Of a DNA stretch of 64,000 nt, positions 1-8,007 are shown one piece after another (position 1 is the first letter of the stretch; each line of letters starts with the position of its first letter). The stretch is from Companilactobacillus zhachilii (GTDB lineage: Bacteria; Bacillota; Bacilli; Lactobacillales; Lactobacillaceae): positions 2,480,001-2,544,000 of the forward strand of contig NZ_CP031933.2 in NCBI RefSeq assembly GCF_003606365.2. Reading direction: 5' to 3'. The notes under the pieces are model-generated. The model saw only the letters and a program-made list of their open reading frames with translations. It made no database searches and was not told the DNA's origin. Both the position numbers and the translations under genes were made by a program.

Positions 1-456
1 TTTAATAAAATGACACCGGCTGGCTACAAAGCTATCGAACAAGAAATCGTCGAGTTGAAGAAACAACGTCCGCAAAAGATTAAAAATTTGGCTGCGGCGG
101 CAGCTTTAGGCGATCGTTCGGAAAACGCTGAATACACAACATCAAAACAAGAACTGGGCCGTTTAAATAGTCGTCTACACTACTTATCAAAACAGTTACA
201 GTATGCTGATGTCGTGGAGCCAGCAGATAATGACGTTTTGGATATAGGTAAATTTGTGACCATCGAATTCATGGATGATCACGATCAATTGACTTACCAA
301 ATGGTAGGCAAGCAAGAAGCTAACTTGGACCAAAAGAAAATATCATTTACATCGCCGATTGGCAAAGCATTAGACAAACATAAAGTTAATGATATCGTTA
401 CAGTTAATTCGCCGGCTGGGTCTTATCAAGTCAAAATCATTAAGATTTTTGTCTAA
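1..456 (+). CDS. greA: GreA/GreB-family transcription elongation factor, 5' end outside the window
   Basis: Gre factors enter the RNA polymerase secondary channel and stimulate cleavage of backtracked transcripts. The N-terminal part is a long charged coiled coil (the stretch from MTPAGYKAIEQEIVELKK), and it contains the family's GDRSENAEY tip with the acidic D and E residues that coordinate the catalytic Mg. The C-terminal half is the FKBP-like domain with the SPIGKALDKHKVNDIV signature. The first ATG in view is at position 10, but the frame is open from base 1 (F-N-K before it). Family members usually have several residues before this methionine, so the true start probably lies upstream. 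Some lactobacilli carry a second Gre paralogue, so this could be that one rather than the housekeeping greA. Confidence 0.9.
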   Translation, partial: FNKMTPAGYKAIEQEIVELKKQRPQKIKNLAAAAALGDRSENAEYTTSKQELGRLNSRLHYLSKQLQYADVVEPADNDVLDIGKFVTIEFMDDHDQLTYQMVGKQEANLDQKKISFTSPIGKALDKHKVNDIVTVNSPAGSYQVKIIKIFV

Positions 457-631
457 TAATTCAATTATTAAAAAATAAATAGGCTCTATACCAAATGTAA
501 GAAATCCGTTGTTTACATAGTGTTTTTCACATACCTTTCAAATTAAATGTCATGATATGAAAAAAATAATAGTCAAAACCAAATGACGACAGGTATAATA
601 GTTCTATTAGTTTTTTAGGAGGATATTTTTA

Positions 632-1549
632 ATGGAAGAAAGTAAGAAGTTAGCCAAAAAAACTCTTGACCGAGGCTTTTGGTTAGCATTTTGTGCTTCT
701 GCTCTCTGGGGAATCTCTGGTACCGTTTTACAGGTTGTCGCAAAGAACCTCAATATTCCTGCCATGTGGTTTATTGCCACTAGAACAACTGTTGCAGGAA
801 TCATTTTATTAGCTGTTGGTCTAATTGTTTTACCAAAAAGTGAATTCTTCGCTGTCTTTAAAAATTGGAAAGATTTCTTAGTATTACTTAGTTTCGCAGT
901 TTTCGGACTGCTAGCTAATATGTTCACCTTCTTTCACGCTATTAAAACAGGTAATTCATCGACTGCTACGATTTTGCAGTACCTTTCACCACTTTTCATC
1001 ATGATTGGAGCAATCGTCTTTACTAAAAAGAAAACTTCACGTATCGATGTCATCTCCTTTGTACTTGCCTTAATTGGTGTTACATTGATGATCACTCGTG
1101 GAGACATCGGTCACTTATCAATTCCACTTATCTCAGTCATCTGGGGTATCGGTAGTGGTATCACAGCCGCCCTTTATGTAATTATTCCACAAACTTTGAT
1201 TGCTAAATACCACGGTATTTTAATTACCGGTTGGGGTATGTTGATTGCGGGTATCATTTCCAATTTCTTCAGCCCAATTTGGGTCAATCCACCTAAGATG
1301 GATACAGCAAGTATTCTAGGTATTGGTACCGTGATTTTACTTGGTACCGTTGGGGCATTCTTACTAATGGTTTTGAGTACTAAATATACAACGGCAGCTA
1401 TCATTAGTATCACTGACGCTGTTCAACCATTTACAACTTTAGTTCTAAGTATCATCTTCTTAAAATATGCTGTTAATATTCCAGAAGTTATCGGTGCTAT
1501 CGTTGTTGTTCTAGCAATTTATGTTCTAAATCGCTACGACGCAAATTAA
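632..1549 (+). CDS. EamA/DMT-family transporter
   Basis: This is a 305-residue membrane protein with about ten hydrophobic segments. It is built as two EamA repeats: the first runs from roughly residue 15 to 150 and the second from about 160 to 300. The GxxG-rich helix at residues 20-35 (SALWGISGTVLQ) and the ITDAVQPFTTLVLS stretch before the last helices are typical of drug/metabolite exporters. The substrate cannot be told from sequence. The start is supported by an AGGAGG ribosome binding site 9 bases upstream. A TATAAT box lies at 594-599, although a clear -35 is missing. It appears to be a single-gene unit closed by a terminator at 1557. Confidence 0.88.
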   Translation: MEESKKLAKKTLDRGFWLAFCASALWGISGTVLQVVAKNLNIPAMWFIATRTTVAGIILLAVGLIVLPKSEFFAVFKNWKDFLVLLSFAVFGLLANMFTFFHAIKTGNSSTATILQYLSPLFIMIGAIVFTKKKTSRIDVISFVLALIGVTLMITRGDIGHLSIPLISVIWGIGSGITAALYVIIPQTLIAKYHGILITGWGMLIAGIISNFFSPIWVNPPKMDTASILGIGTVILLGTVGAFLLMVLSTKYTTAAIISITDAVQPFTTLVLSIIFLKYAVNIPEVIGAIVVVLAIYVLNRYDAN

Positions 1550-1555
1550 CTTCTA

Positions 1556-1586
1556 AGACGAAATCGTAATTGGTTTCGTCTTTTTA
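1556..1586 (+). terminator. Rho-independent terminator of the EamA transporter gene
   Basis: A perfect 7-bp stem (GACGAAA at 1557-1563 with TTTCGTC at 1574-1580) is followed by a T run. Confidence 0.8.
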
Positions 1587-1620
1587 TTTGTTTTCATTCC
1601 GATAAAACCACCCCCCAAAG

Positions 1621-1665
1621 AGAAAAAGAGACTCCAAGCTGATTATTCAACTTGGAGTCTCTTGT
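1621..1665 (-). terminator. Terminator of the 29-residue peptide gene
   Basis: A 13-bp perfect inverted repeat (1626-1638 with 1651-1663) is followed on the minus strand by a T run (A run at 1623-1627 on the plus strand). It sits 18 bases past the stop of the small minus-strand ORF and completes that transcription unit. Confidence 0.8.
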
Positions 1666-1682
1666 CATATCCGTTAGTCCAA

Positions 1683-1772
1683 TTATGAATTAGTTGGTAG
1701 GCGTATCACAAGGTCCAAGCCGTGTTGTAAAACAACGATCATCAAATACATAATTAGTAAAATAATAAACAT
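1683..1772 (-). CDS. Small hydrophobic peptide (29 aa), candidate type I toxin-like or membrane micropeptide
   Basis: The product starts MFIILLIMYLMIVVL and ends with a short polar tail containing D, R and TNS. It is almost entirely a single predicted membrane helix. I do not recognise the family. Three things argue that it is a real gene. A strong GGGAGG ribosome binding site lies 8 bases upstream (1781-1788). A near-consensus promoter TTGACA-17-TATGAT lies at 1824-1852. A perfect terminator hairpin lies just downstream. Small one-helix peptides with this layout include type I toxins and regulatory micropeptides. No antisense RNA promoter was convincingly found on the plus strand, so a toxin role is only inferred. 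Confidence 0.7.
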   Translation of the reverse strand: MFIILLIMYLMIVVLQHGLDLVIRLPTNS

Positions 1773-1823
1773 TGTGACTGCCTCCCTTCAAAATTAAATT
1801 AAGATTAGATTTAAATTGTGCTA

Positions 1824-1852
1824 ATCATATAATCATCTAGACATTTTGTCAA
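1824..1852 (-). promoter_or_regulatory. Sigma-A promoter of the 29-aa peptide gene
   Basis: Reading the minus strand, the -35 TTGACA (1852-1847) is a perfect match. The spacer is 17 bases and the -10 is TATGAT (1829-1824). The predicted transcript has a leader of about 45 bases before the small ORF. Confidence 0.75.
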
Positions 1853-2329
1853 TAAAAAACATTAATTGGTTAAAAAGTGCTATTCTGGCAACATTTTAAT
1901 CAACTTTCAAATTCATTTATTTCAATGCTGCCACATCATTCTTGTCTAATTTAATTCTAATCTAAGCAAAATTGATACCTATAGTAATTGGCTGAGCTCA
2001 AAATAAATAACTTTAGACATCAGTGACATTATAATAATGCTGAAAATTGTTCAGGGATTTTATTGCTGTCTTGATAGGGTTCTGGAAAACTATGCTATTA
2101 AAATATTTATCCGTATCAGAGTAGATTCTTATCGGACTATTTTGAAGACAGACCCTAGCCGGAAAGAGCAAGAGATTTTGGAGGTGGCATATTTAACTAG
2201 TACCACTCGTATAATTTTATAAATTACTACTTTCTTTTCTACAAATTTGCGTTAAACTTAATATCAATTAATTATTAGAGAAAATTAATAATCTTATAGT
2301 TTTCTAATAATAAAGAAAGAGGGATTGTA
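1853..2329. other. AT-rich spacer with no supported gene
   Basis: This spacer lies between the small peptide promoter and the first D-2-hydroxyacid dehydrogenase gene. A 61-codon open frame at 2037-2222 has no ribosome binding site and no recognisable domain, so I do not call it. Most of the stretch is AT-rich and probably holds the promoter of the downstream gene, but no clean -35/-10 pair stands out. Confidence 0.5.
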
Positions 2330-3337
2330 ATGAAAATTTTCCTATATGGAATTCGTGAAGACGAAAAAGGTTACTTAACAGAATGGACTGATGTTCACCC
2401 CGAGATACAAATAGCCTATACTGACAAGTTTTTGAATACTGAAACAGTTGATCTAGCTAAAGGGTATGACGGTGTCGTAACGCTCCAAATGCAAGCATAT
2501 TCTCGTGACGCTTTACAGAAATTGCATGATTTCGGCATCAGTAAAATTTCTGTACGTAATGTAGGTTTGGACGGATTCGACTTCCAGGATCTTCGCGACC
2601 TAGACTTTTCATTAACTAACGTTCCCGTATACTCACCTAATGCCATTGCCGAGCACACAACCAGTTTGATTTTACGTTTACTTCGCCGAGTACCTGAATT
2701 TGATAAGAAATTTAATAATGCTGATTACAGCTGGTTCCCTACTATTGGCGAAGAAATCAATGGCAAAACTGTTGGTATCATCGGTACCGGCCATATCGGT
2801 TCCGTGGTAGCTCGTATTATGCAGGCTATGGGTGCTAAGGTTATTGCTTATGATATTAAGCGTAATCCATATTTAGAAAATCTCGGCATTTATGTTGATT
2901 CATTGGATGAGGTACTAAAACAAGCTGATATTTTGACACTTCACACTCCACTGGCTAAAAAGGACATTCATATGATTGATGCCGCTGCGATTGCTAAAAT
3001 GAAAAATGGTGTCGTTATTATCAATGCTGCTCGTGGAGCTTTAATTGATACAGATGCCTTAATTGCAGGACTAGACAGTGGCAAGGTCGGTGGCGCTGGA
3101 TTGGATGTTTTGGAGAGTGAAAATGACGTTTTCCAAAAGAAATTCAAGAGTATCGATGACGTTAAAGATCCACAATTCAAAGCATTAATTAATCGCGATA
3201 ACGTAATTATCACACCACATACGGCTTTCTACACGACAACTGCCGTTCATAATATGGTTTTTGACTCTCTGACTGATAATCTAGCCATGTTAGAAGGAAA
3301 AGAACCTAAATATCCAGTTGATATATCTGAAGATTAA
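2330..3337 (+). CDS. D-2-hydroxyacid dehydrogenase (D-lactate/D-hydroxyisocaproate type), copy 1
   Basis: This enzyme reduces a 2-oxo acid to the D-2-hydroxy acid with NADH in the cytoplasm. In lactobacilli the substrate is pyruvate or branched-chain/aromatic 2-oxo acids. Its 335 residues match the family length of about 333. Visible features are the Rossmann motif GTGHIG at 152-157, D175 for NAD preference, and the catalytic triad R235 (NAARGAL), E264 and H297 (TPHTAF). The start has an AAAGAGGG ribosome binding site. The neighbour downstream is a close paralogue of the same length. The segment around residues 50-60 (TLQMQAY) looks more like hydroxyisocaproate dehydrogenase than classical D-lactate dehydrogenase, so the preferred substrate is uncertain. 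Confidence 0.9.
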   Translation: MKIFLYGIREDEKGYLTEWTDVHPEIQIAYTDKFLNTETVDLAKGYDGVVTLQMQAYSRDALQKLHDFGISKISVRNVGLDGFDFQDLRDLDFSLTNVPVYSPNAIAEHTTSLILRLLRRVPEFDKKFNNADYSWFPTIGEEINGKTVGIIGTGHIGSVVARIMQAMGAKVIAYDIKRNPYLENLGIYVDSLDEVLKQADILTLHTPLAKKDIHMIDAAAIAKMKNGVVIINAARGALIDTDALIAGLDSGKVGGAGLDVLESENDVFQKKFKSIDDVKDPQFKALINRDNVIITPHTAFYTTTAVHNMVFDSLTDNLAMLEGKEPKYPVDISED

Positions 3338-3355
3338 TATCTTTAATAAAAACCC

Positions 3356-3403
3356 AAACAAGGACAGTAATTCAAAATAGGATTACTGTCCTTGTTTATT
3401 TTT
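3356..3403 (+). terminator. Terminator between the two dehydrogenase genes
   Basis: A 16-bp perfect stem (3356-3371 with 3382-3397) is followed by a T-rich tail. It indicates that the tandem paralogues are transcribed separately. Confidence 0.85.
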
Positions 3404-3454
3404 CTCTAACATTGCCCTCCAAAATAAGAATCATGTTGTTTTAGTAGTTTACTT

Positions 3455-3468
3455 TTGAAGCGGTTTCT
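3455..3468 (+). promoter_or_regulatory. Candidate cre-like (CcpA) site before the second dehydrogenase
   Basis: The core GAAGCGGTTTC fits the cre pattern TGNAARCGNWWWCA at 12 of 14 positions; the mismatches are in the outer TG and CA. It lies 54-67 bases upstream of the gene start, where a catabolite-control protein could act. This is suggestive only. Confidence 0.4.
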
Positions 3469-3521
3469 ATTTTCTGCTTTAATAAAGTTATACAGGTTCT
3501 ATTTAAGGAGGAACACAACTA

Positions 3522-4526
3522 ATGAAAATATTTGCATACGGAATTCGTGAAGATGAACAACCCGCTCTAAAGAAATGGCAAGCAGCCCATCCAGATGTTG
3601 AAGTAGCCTTTACAGAATACACTTTAACTGCTGATTCAGCACATCTTGCTGAAGGTAGTAACGGCGTTGTAACGCTACAAACATCACCATATACACGTGA
3701 GGCTTTAGAAGTTCTTCACCAATTAGGTATTAAATATATTTCAATTCGTAATGTTGGCTTTGATAACTTTGAATTTAAAGATTTAAATGATTTAGATTTC
3801 ACTCTAACAAACGTACCCGTTTATTCACCAAACGCAATCGCTGAACATGCTGTAATCTTGATGGGTCGCCTACTTCGTCGTGTTCCTGAATTTGATCAAA
3901 AGATGGACAACGGTGATTTCACATGGTCCCCAACAATCGGTAAAGAATATCGTGAACAAACAATTGGTGTCGTTGGTACTGGTCATATTGGGCGTGTTGT
4001 TATTCAAATACTTCAAGGCTTTGGAGCTAAAGTAGTTGCCTATGATGTTTACCATAATCCTGATATTGAAAAACAAGGATTGTATGTTGATAGTTTGGAA
4101 GAATTATACAAACAATCAGATATCATTACCCTACACGTACCATTATTCGACAGTAATAAGTATATGATCAACGATGAAGCCATTGCTCAAATGAAAGATG
4201 GCGTTTATATCATCAACTGTGCTCGTGGTGAATTAATTGATACTGATGCACTTATTAAAGGCCTAGATAGCGGCAAAATTGGCGGTGCTGGACTTGATGT
4301 TTTAGACGACGAAAATTCAGTCTTCGGTAAAGTTTGGAGTAGCGTAGACAATATTCCTAATGAAAAAATCCGTAATCTTGCTAAACGACTAAACGTTATC
4401 ATCACACCACACAGTGCTTTCTATACCGAAACAGCCATTCACAACATGATCACAACTTCTTTTGATTCCAACTTGGCATTGATTGAAGGCAAGAAGCCAC
4501 AAAACATTGTTGATACACACAAATAG
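3522..4526 (+). CDS. D-2-hydroxyacid dehydrogenase, copy 2
   Basis: This 334-residue paralogue of the upstream gene belongs to the same NAD-dependent family. It has GTGHIG at 152-157, D175, catalytic R235 (INCARGEL), E264 and a TPHSAFYTE histidine near residue 297. The TLQTSPY segment at about 51-57 again resembles D-hydroxyisocaproate dehydrogenases. An AAGGAGG ribosome binding site sits 11 bases before the ATG. It has its own upstream region with a cre-like site and is separated from copy 1 by a terminator, so the two copies can be regulated differently. The pair probably arose by tandem duplication followed by considerable divergence. Confidence 0.9.
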   Translation: MKIFAYGIREDEQPALKKWQAAHPDVEVAFTEYTLTADSAHLAEGSNGVVTLQTSPYTREALEVLHQLGIKYISIRNVGFDNFEFKDLNDLDFTLTNVPVYSPNAIAEHAVILMGRLLRRVPEFDQKMDNGDFTWSPTIGKEYREQTIGVVGTGHIGRVVIQILQGFGAKVVAYDVYHNPDIEKQGLYVDSLEELYKQSDIITLHVPLFDSNKYMINDEAIAQMKDGVYIINCARGELIDTDALIKGLDSGKIGGAGLDVLDDENSVFGKVWSSVDNIPNEKIRNLAKRLNVIITPHSAFYTETAIHNMITTSFDSNLALIEGKKPQNIVDTHK

Positions 4527-4581
4527 TTTCCAGATAAATGAGTTCTGAAAAGAAAAAATATAATTTATTTTGTAAACGCAT

Positions 4582-4610
4582 TTGACAAACCCAAAATCAT
4601 GGTGTAAATT
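4582..4610 (+). promoter_or_regulatory. Promoter of the T-box/methyltransferase unit
   Basis: TTGACA at 4582-4587, a 17-base spacer and TAAATT at 4605-4610 place the transcript start near 4617, just before the T-box leader. Confidence 0.65.
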
Positions 4611-4649
4611 TATCACCAATCAAATAATTAAAACTTATTTAATCTAATT

Positions 4650-4908
4650 AGACGTTGAAGAGAAGAGTAAGTTGACGAGTAGTTTGAAGAGTGACCGTTA
4701 GATAGTGAAAAGGCGGAACGAAAGTTAACTGAAGATGAGCTTGGAGTCTTACCTCGGTGAAAGCCAAAGGTACGCAAGGATGCGATATCATCCCGGACAT
4801 GTTAGTGTCGTTGAGGTATTTTGTGTGAGCAAAGTACAAATTAGGGTGGTACCACGGTAATCGTCCCTACATTGCAGAGAAATTCTGTACATGTAGGGGC
4901 GATTTTTT
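4650..4908 (+). promoter_or_regulatory. T-box riboswitch with methionine specifier
   Basis: The T-box sequence AGGGTGGTACCACGG is at 4843-4857. It is followed by a strong terminator hairpin (about 4858-4872 with 4891-4902, then six T residues at 4903-4908) that competes with the antiterminator. In Stem I the loop-E strand GAAG (4731-4734) is directly followed by ATG (4735-4737) and a purine, which is the normal placing of the specifier codon. ATG means uncharged tRNA-Met is sensed. This agrees with the downstream methionine-synthesis-type gene: starvation for charged tRNA-Met should allow read-through. Confidence 0.93.
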
Positions 4909-4909
4909 A

Positions 4910-5026
4910 GTTGCTCTTAGTGGCTGTGCCACCAAGAGCAACTAATGAGATTGAACGAAGTTCAAACTCTTTGCGACTGGTAAACAGCCACTTAGAGCAA
5001 CTTATGGGAGCGACTAACTGTCGCTC
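4910..5026 (+). promoter_or_regulatory. Three hairpins between the T-box terminator and the methyltransferase gene
   Basis: After the T-box terminator the leader continues for 240 bases before the coding start. It contains a 14-bp arm hairpin at 4910-4942, a hairpin at 4947-4969 and a 7-bp hairpin at 5008-5026. The words AAGAGCAACT and TAGAGCAACTT recur. None has a T tail, so they are not plain terminators. They may stabilise or process the read-through mRNA, but the role is unknown. Confidence 0.5.
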
Positions 5027-5147
5027 GTATATTCCGCTTTCCTACGATTGCTCTACCTTCCTTGCCCTTCACACTCACACTAACTCTTCACTACCACCAA
5101 CAAATCAAAAGATTAAATAAGCCCAAACCCTGAGGAGGATTTACACT

Positions 5148-6281
5148 ATGACAACAACAAACACAACAACTAAAATCGGATTCCAACACGTCGGAAGTTT
5201 TCTACGACCTGAAGCACTTAAACAAGCTCGAGCAGATTTCGAAAATGGAAAAATAAATCACGAAGAACTACGAGAAGTTGAAAATAATGAAATCGAAAAA
5301 CTAATTAACCAACAAAAAGACGCTGGACTTGATTACGCTACTGACGGAGAATTTCGTCGTTCATATTGGCACCTCGACTTCTTCTGGGGCTTTGAAGGTA
5401 TTAAGCACACCCACATTGGCGAAGGCTATGACTTTTCCAACGGCCGTTCGCGTGATGATACCGCCGTTTTAACCGATAAGATCAGTTTCAACGCTGACAC
5501 ACATCCCTTCATTCAAGATTTCAAATTCACTAAATCTATTACTGACAAAATTGGTGGCATTCTTCCCAAACAAACCATCCCTGCTCCCGCTCAGCTTTAC
5601 CGTGAATTGACTCGTGGCAAAAACCTCGACGCCTTAAACCGCATTTATCCAGACAAACAGGAATTCTACAATGATGTTGAAAAAGCTTATCACGATGCCA
5701 TTTTGGCTTTTTACCACGAAGGTACTCGTGTCATTCAACTAGACGATTGCTCATGGGGACGATTATTAGACAAGAAATTTCTTGCATCTGATGAAGGCAA
5801 AAAGCTTGTGGCTGAAAACGTCCAAGATATTTATCTAGAGTTAAACAACGGTGCCATCGCTGACCTACCAGATGATCTAACCATTAATACACATATCTGC
5901 CGTGGTAACTTCCATTCATCATTCCTCTTCTCTGGTGGCTACGATAATGTTGCTGACAACCTCTTTGGACAAGAAAACGTTGATACATACTTCCTAGAAT
6001 ACGATTCTAAACGTGCTGGTAGTTTTGCACCATTAGCAAAAGTCTCCGGAGATAAAAAGGTCGTCTTAGGACTAATTACCTCTAAAGACGGAAAGCTAGA
6101 AGATCGTCAAGATATCATCGACCGCATTCACGAAGCCAGTCAATATCTACCATTAGACCGTCTCTGGTTATCAACCCAATGTGGATTTGCCTCTACTGAA
6201 GAAGGAAACATTATCACACCTGAACAACAGTGGGAAAAACTGGCATTAGTTAAATCCATCATTGACGAAGTTTTGGGATAG
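5148..6281 (+). CDS. MetE C-terminal-domain-like methyltransferase (cobalamin-independent methionine synthase family)
   Basis: This 377-residue protein corresponds to the catalytic C-terminal barrel of MetE, as in the short YxjG/YxjH-type enzymes. It probably transfers a methyl group to homocysteine or a related thiol; the methyl donor is not certain. The zinc ligands are visible as the H and C of NTHICRGNFH and the C of STQCGFAS near the C-terminus, with a DGEFRRSYW substrate segment at about 65-73. The GAGGAGG ribosome binding site is strong. A methionine T-box upstream links it to methionine supply. A fragment of the same gene is found as a remnant at 17929-18017. Confidence 0.9.
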   Translation: MTTTNTTTKIGFQHVGSFLRPEALKQARADFENGKINHEELREVENNEIEKLINQQKDAGLDYATDGEFRRSYWHLDFFWGFEGIKHTHIGEGYDFSNGRSRDDTAVLTDKISFNADTHPFIQDFKFTKSITDKIGGILPKQTIPAPAQLYRELTRGKNLDALNRIYPDKQEFYNDVEKAYHDAILAFYHEGTRVIQLDDCSWGRLLDKKFLASDEGKKLVAENVQDIYLELNNGAIADLPDDLTINTHICRGNFHSSFLFSGGYDNVADNLFGQENVDTYFLEYDSKRAGSFAPLAKVSGDKKVVLGLITSKDGKLEDRQDIIDRIHEASQYLPLDRLWLSTQCGFASTEEGNIITPEQQWEKLALVKSIIDEVLG

Positions 6282-6308
6282 CCCAACATAATACATTAAA
6301 ACTAGAGA

Positions 6309-6463
6309 GTGGGACAAAACATGCTCAGCTTTCGAGCATTAAAGCAAATAGCGCCAGTAATCCGATTTTGGATTGCTGGCGCTATTTGTTTTAAGCGGAA
6401 AAAGCTATGTTTTGTTCCACGTTTATGCTACATACTCAAAGACAATAATAGTTTTGTCCCAAC
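6309..6463 (+). repeat. F1 repeat, copy a (forward)
   Basis: This is a roughly 155-base palindromic element. GGGACAAAAC (6311-6320) pairs with GTTTTGTTCC at 6410-6419 and again with GTTTTGTCCC at 6451-6460. The core hairpin is AGCGCCAGTAATCC / GGATTGCTGGCGCT. It lies between convergent genes and could also stop transcription. Confidence 0.85.
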
Positions 6464-6531
6464 CTCTTTTTGATGAATATATATGCTGAAACTAAATATA
6501 CTTAGACACGCCTTGCACAATTAATTTTTTA

Positions 6532-7188
6532 TTATCTGAGCCAATCACTAACTTGCTTATCAGCATGATCAACTTTATTTCCATCAATTACCAATGCCGG
6601 TGTAAAAGTATTATTAACCGCACCTTGTTGTCTTAGAACTTCTTTAACCACTTGAACACTATCGCCCTGTCCATAGCCACCTTCGCTCATAAAAGGCGCA
6701 ATCTTCTTGCCTGACAATTGACGACCATAAGTGTTTAAAAACGAGTGCATTGGGTGTGATAATGTCATTGCCCAAATTGGATATCCTAAGTAAACCGTTT
6801 TGTATTGGTCAAGATTAGGTAATTCCATATCTAATTCTGGATAATCCATATTCTCACGTTCAAAATTTGCTCGTGCCAATGTCTTTGGATAATTACTTGG
6901 GTAAGGATTTTTTACAGTAATTTCCAAAATGTCAGCATTAATTTCCTTTTCAATCTTGCTTGCCAACAACTCAGTGCTGCCTGATCTTGAAAAGTAAATA
7001 ATAATATTTTCGGCTGAATCAGTTAACTTTCTAGTCGGCCGATTACTTTTATTAGTGTCCATCCCATCAGAAGTTGTTCCTGCACCATTACGCCATTCAA
7101 TGCTAGCTTTTCCTAATTGATAAGCAGTGATTTTTTGTCCATCAATTGTTGCATCTTGAAATTTATTATTCAATTTCGTATCCTCCAA
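6532..7188 (-). CDS. Flavodoxin-like protein with N-terminal extension
   Basis: The flavodoxin fold begins near residue 60 (ENIIIYFSRSGSTELLA, the FMN phosphate loop) and continues through YLGYPIWAMTLSHPMHSF and the SEGGYGQGDS loop. It likely carries electrons or acts as an NAD(P)H-FMN dependent reductase in the cytoplasm. The first 60 residues (KLNNKFQDATIDGQ...) precede the fold and have no recognised domain. It is 9 bases downstream of the glucose dehydrogenase gene, so it is probably the last gene of a glcU-gdh-flavodoxin operon. That would give the reducing equivalents from glucose oxidation a possible acceptor, which is inference from position. Confidence 0.85.
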   Translation of the reverse strand: MEDTKLNNKFQDATIDGQKITAYQLGKASIEWRNGAGTTSDGMDTNKSNRPTRKLTDSAENIIIYFSRSGSTELLASKIEKEINADILEITVKNPYPSNYPKTLARANFERENMDYPELDMELPNLDQYKTVYLGYPIWAMTLSHPMHSFLNTYGRQLSGKKIAPFMSEGGYGQGDSVQVVKEVLRQQGAVNNTFTPALVIDGNKVDHADKQVSDWLR

Positions 7189-7197
7189 TTAATTAAA

Positions 7198-7983
7198 TTA
7201 TCCTTGGCCATTCATAAATGCTGGGTACAATGTCATACCGCCATCAATGAATAACGTGACACCTGTAACATAACTTGATTCATCAGATGCTAACCAAGCG
7301 GCTCCAGCAGCTACTTCTTCAGGTTTTCCAATTCTGTCCATTGGAACCATTGAAACTGTTTGGTCATATTGTTCTTTATCCGCAAACTTCTTTGCATTGA
7401 TTGGCGTATTGATAGCCCCAGGTCCAATTGCATTAACACGTACGCCGTCTTTGGCATATTCCATGGCAATAGTCTTAGTGAACATCTTTACCCCACCTTT
7501 AGCAGCTGCATAGCTTGAGAATGTTGGCCATGGAATTTGTTCATGAACTGATGACATATTAATGATATTGCCCTTTTTGCCATGTTCTTTAAAGTAATTT
7601 AAAGCTGTCTTCGAACCTAAGAAAACACCCGTTTGATCAATTGAAATAACACGGTTCCAATCTTCCAATGATAATTCGTGGGTTGGTGATTTTATTTCCA
7701 TGCCAGCATTGTTAACCCAGACATCCAAATCACCGAAGTTATCGACTGCTGCTTTTAGTAATGCGTTATTACCTTCTTCAGTAGCAACATTGGCTTGAAC
7801 GATAACTGCCTTACCACCATTTTGTTCAACTTTATCAGCAGCCTCTTGTGCACCTTTAGCATCACTGTTGTAATTAATAACGACAGACATATGCTCTTTA
7901 CCAAAACGTTCTGAAATTGCTGTTCCAATTCCTTTTGAACCACCTGTAATTACTGCCACTCTGTTTTTAAGATCTTCATACAT
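7198..7983 (-). CDS. gdh: SDR oxidoreductase, glucose 1-dehydrogenase type
   Basis: This 261-residue short-chain dehydrogenase has the cofactor motif TGGSKGIG near residue 15, the NNAG motif, catalytic S, and YAAAK (Y and K), and ends like Bacillus glucose dehydrogenases (DGGMTLYPAF). It oxidises beta-D-glucose to gluconolactone with NAD(P)+. The ATG at 7983 is chosen because GGAGG lies 8 bases before it; a further upstream TTG would lie in that ribosome binding site. It follows the glucose uptake gene glcU, a pairing also known in Bacillus. Confidence 0.88.
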   Translation of the reverse strand: MYEDLKNRVAVITGGSKGIGTAISERFGKEHMSVVINYNSDAKGAQEAADKVEQNGGKAVIVQANVATEEGNNALLKAAVDNFGDLDVWVNNAGMEIKSPTHELSLEDWNRVISIDQTGVFLGSKTALNYFKEHGKKGNIINMSSVHEQIPWPTFSSYAAAKGGVKMFTKTIAMEYAKDGVRVNAIGPGAINTPINAKKFADKEQYDQTVSMVPMDRIGKPEEVAAGAAWLASDESSYVTGVTLFIDGGMTLYPAFMNGQG

Positions 7984-8007
7984 AATAAATTCCTCCAAAT
8001 TTGTTTT

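Noticed and set aside
2037..2222. 61-codon open frame upstream of the first D-2-hydroxyacid dehydrogenase
   Set aside because: No ribosome binding site, no recognised domain, and mixed composition; probably chance.
4569..4584. cre site at TGTAAACGCATTTG before the T-box promoter
   Set aside because: The right half (TG instead of CA) does not fit and the -35 lies next to it; too weak to call.
4911..5120. 69-codon open frame between the T-box and the methyltransferase gene
   Set aside because: It lies in the structured leader RNA and covers hairpins; no ribosome binding site.
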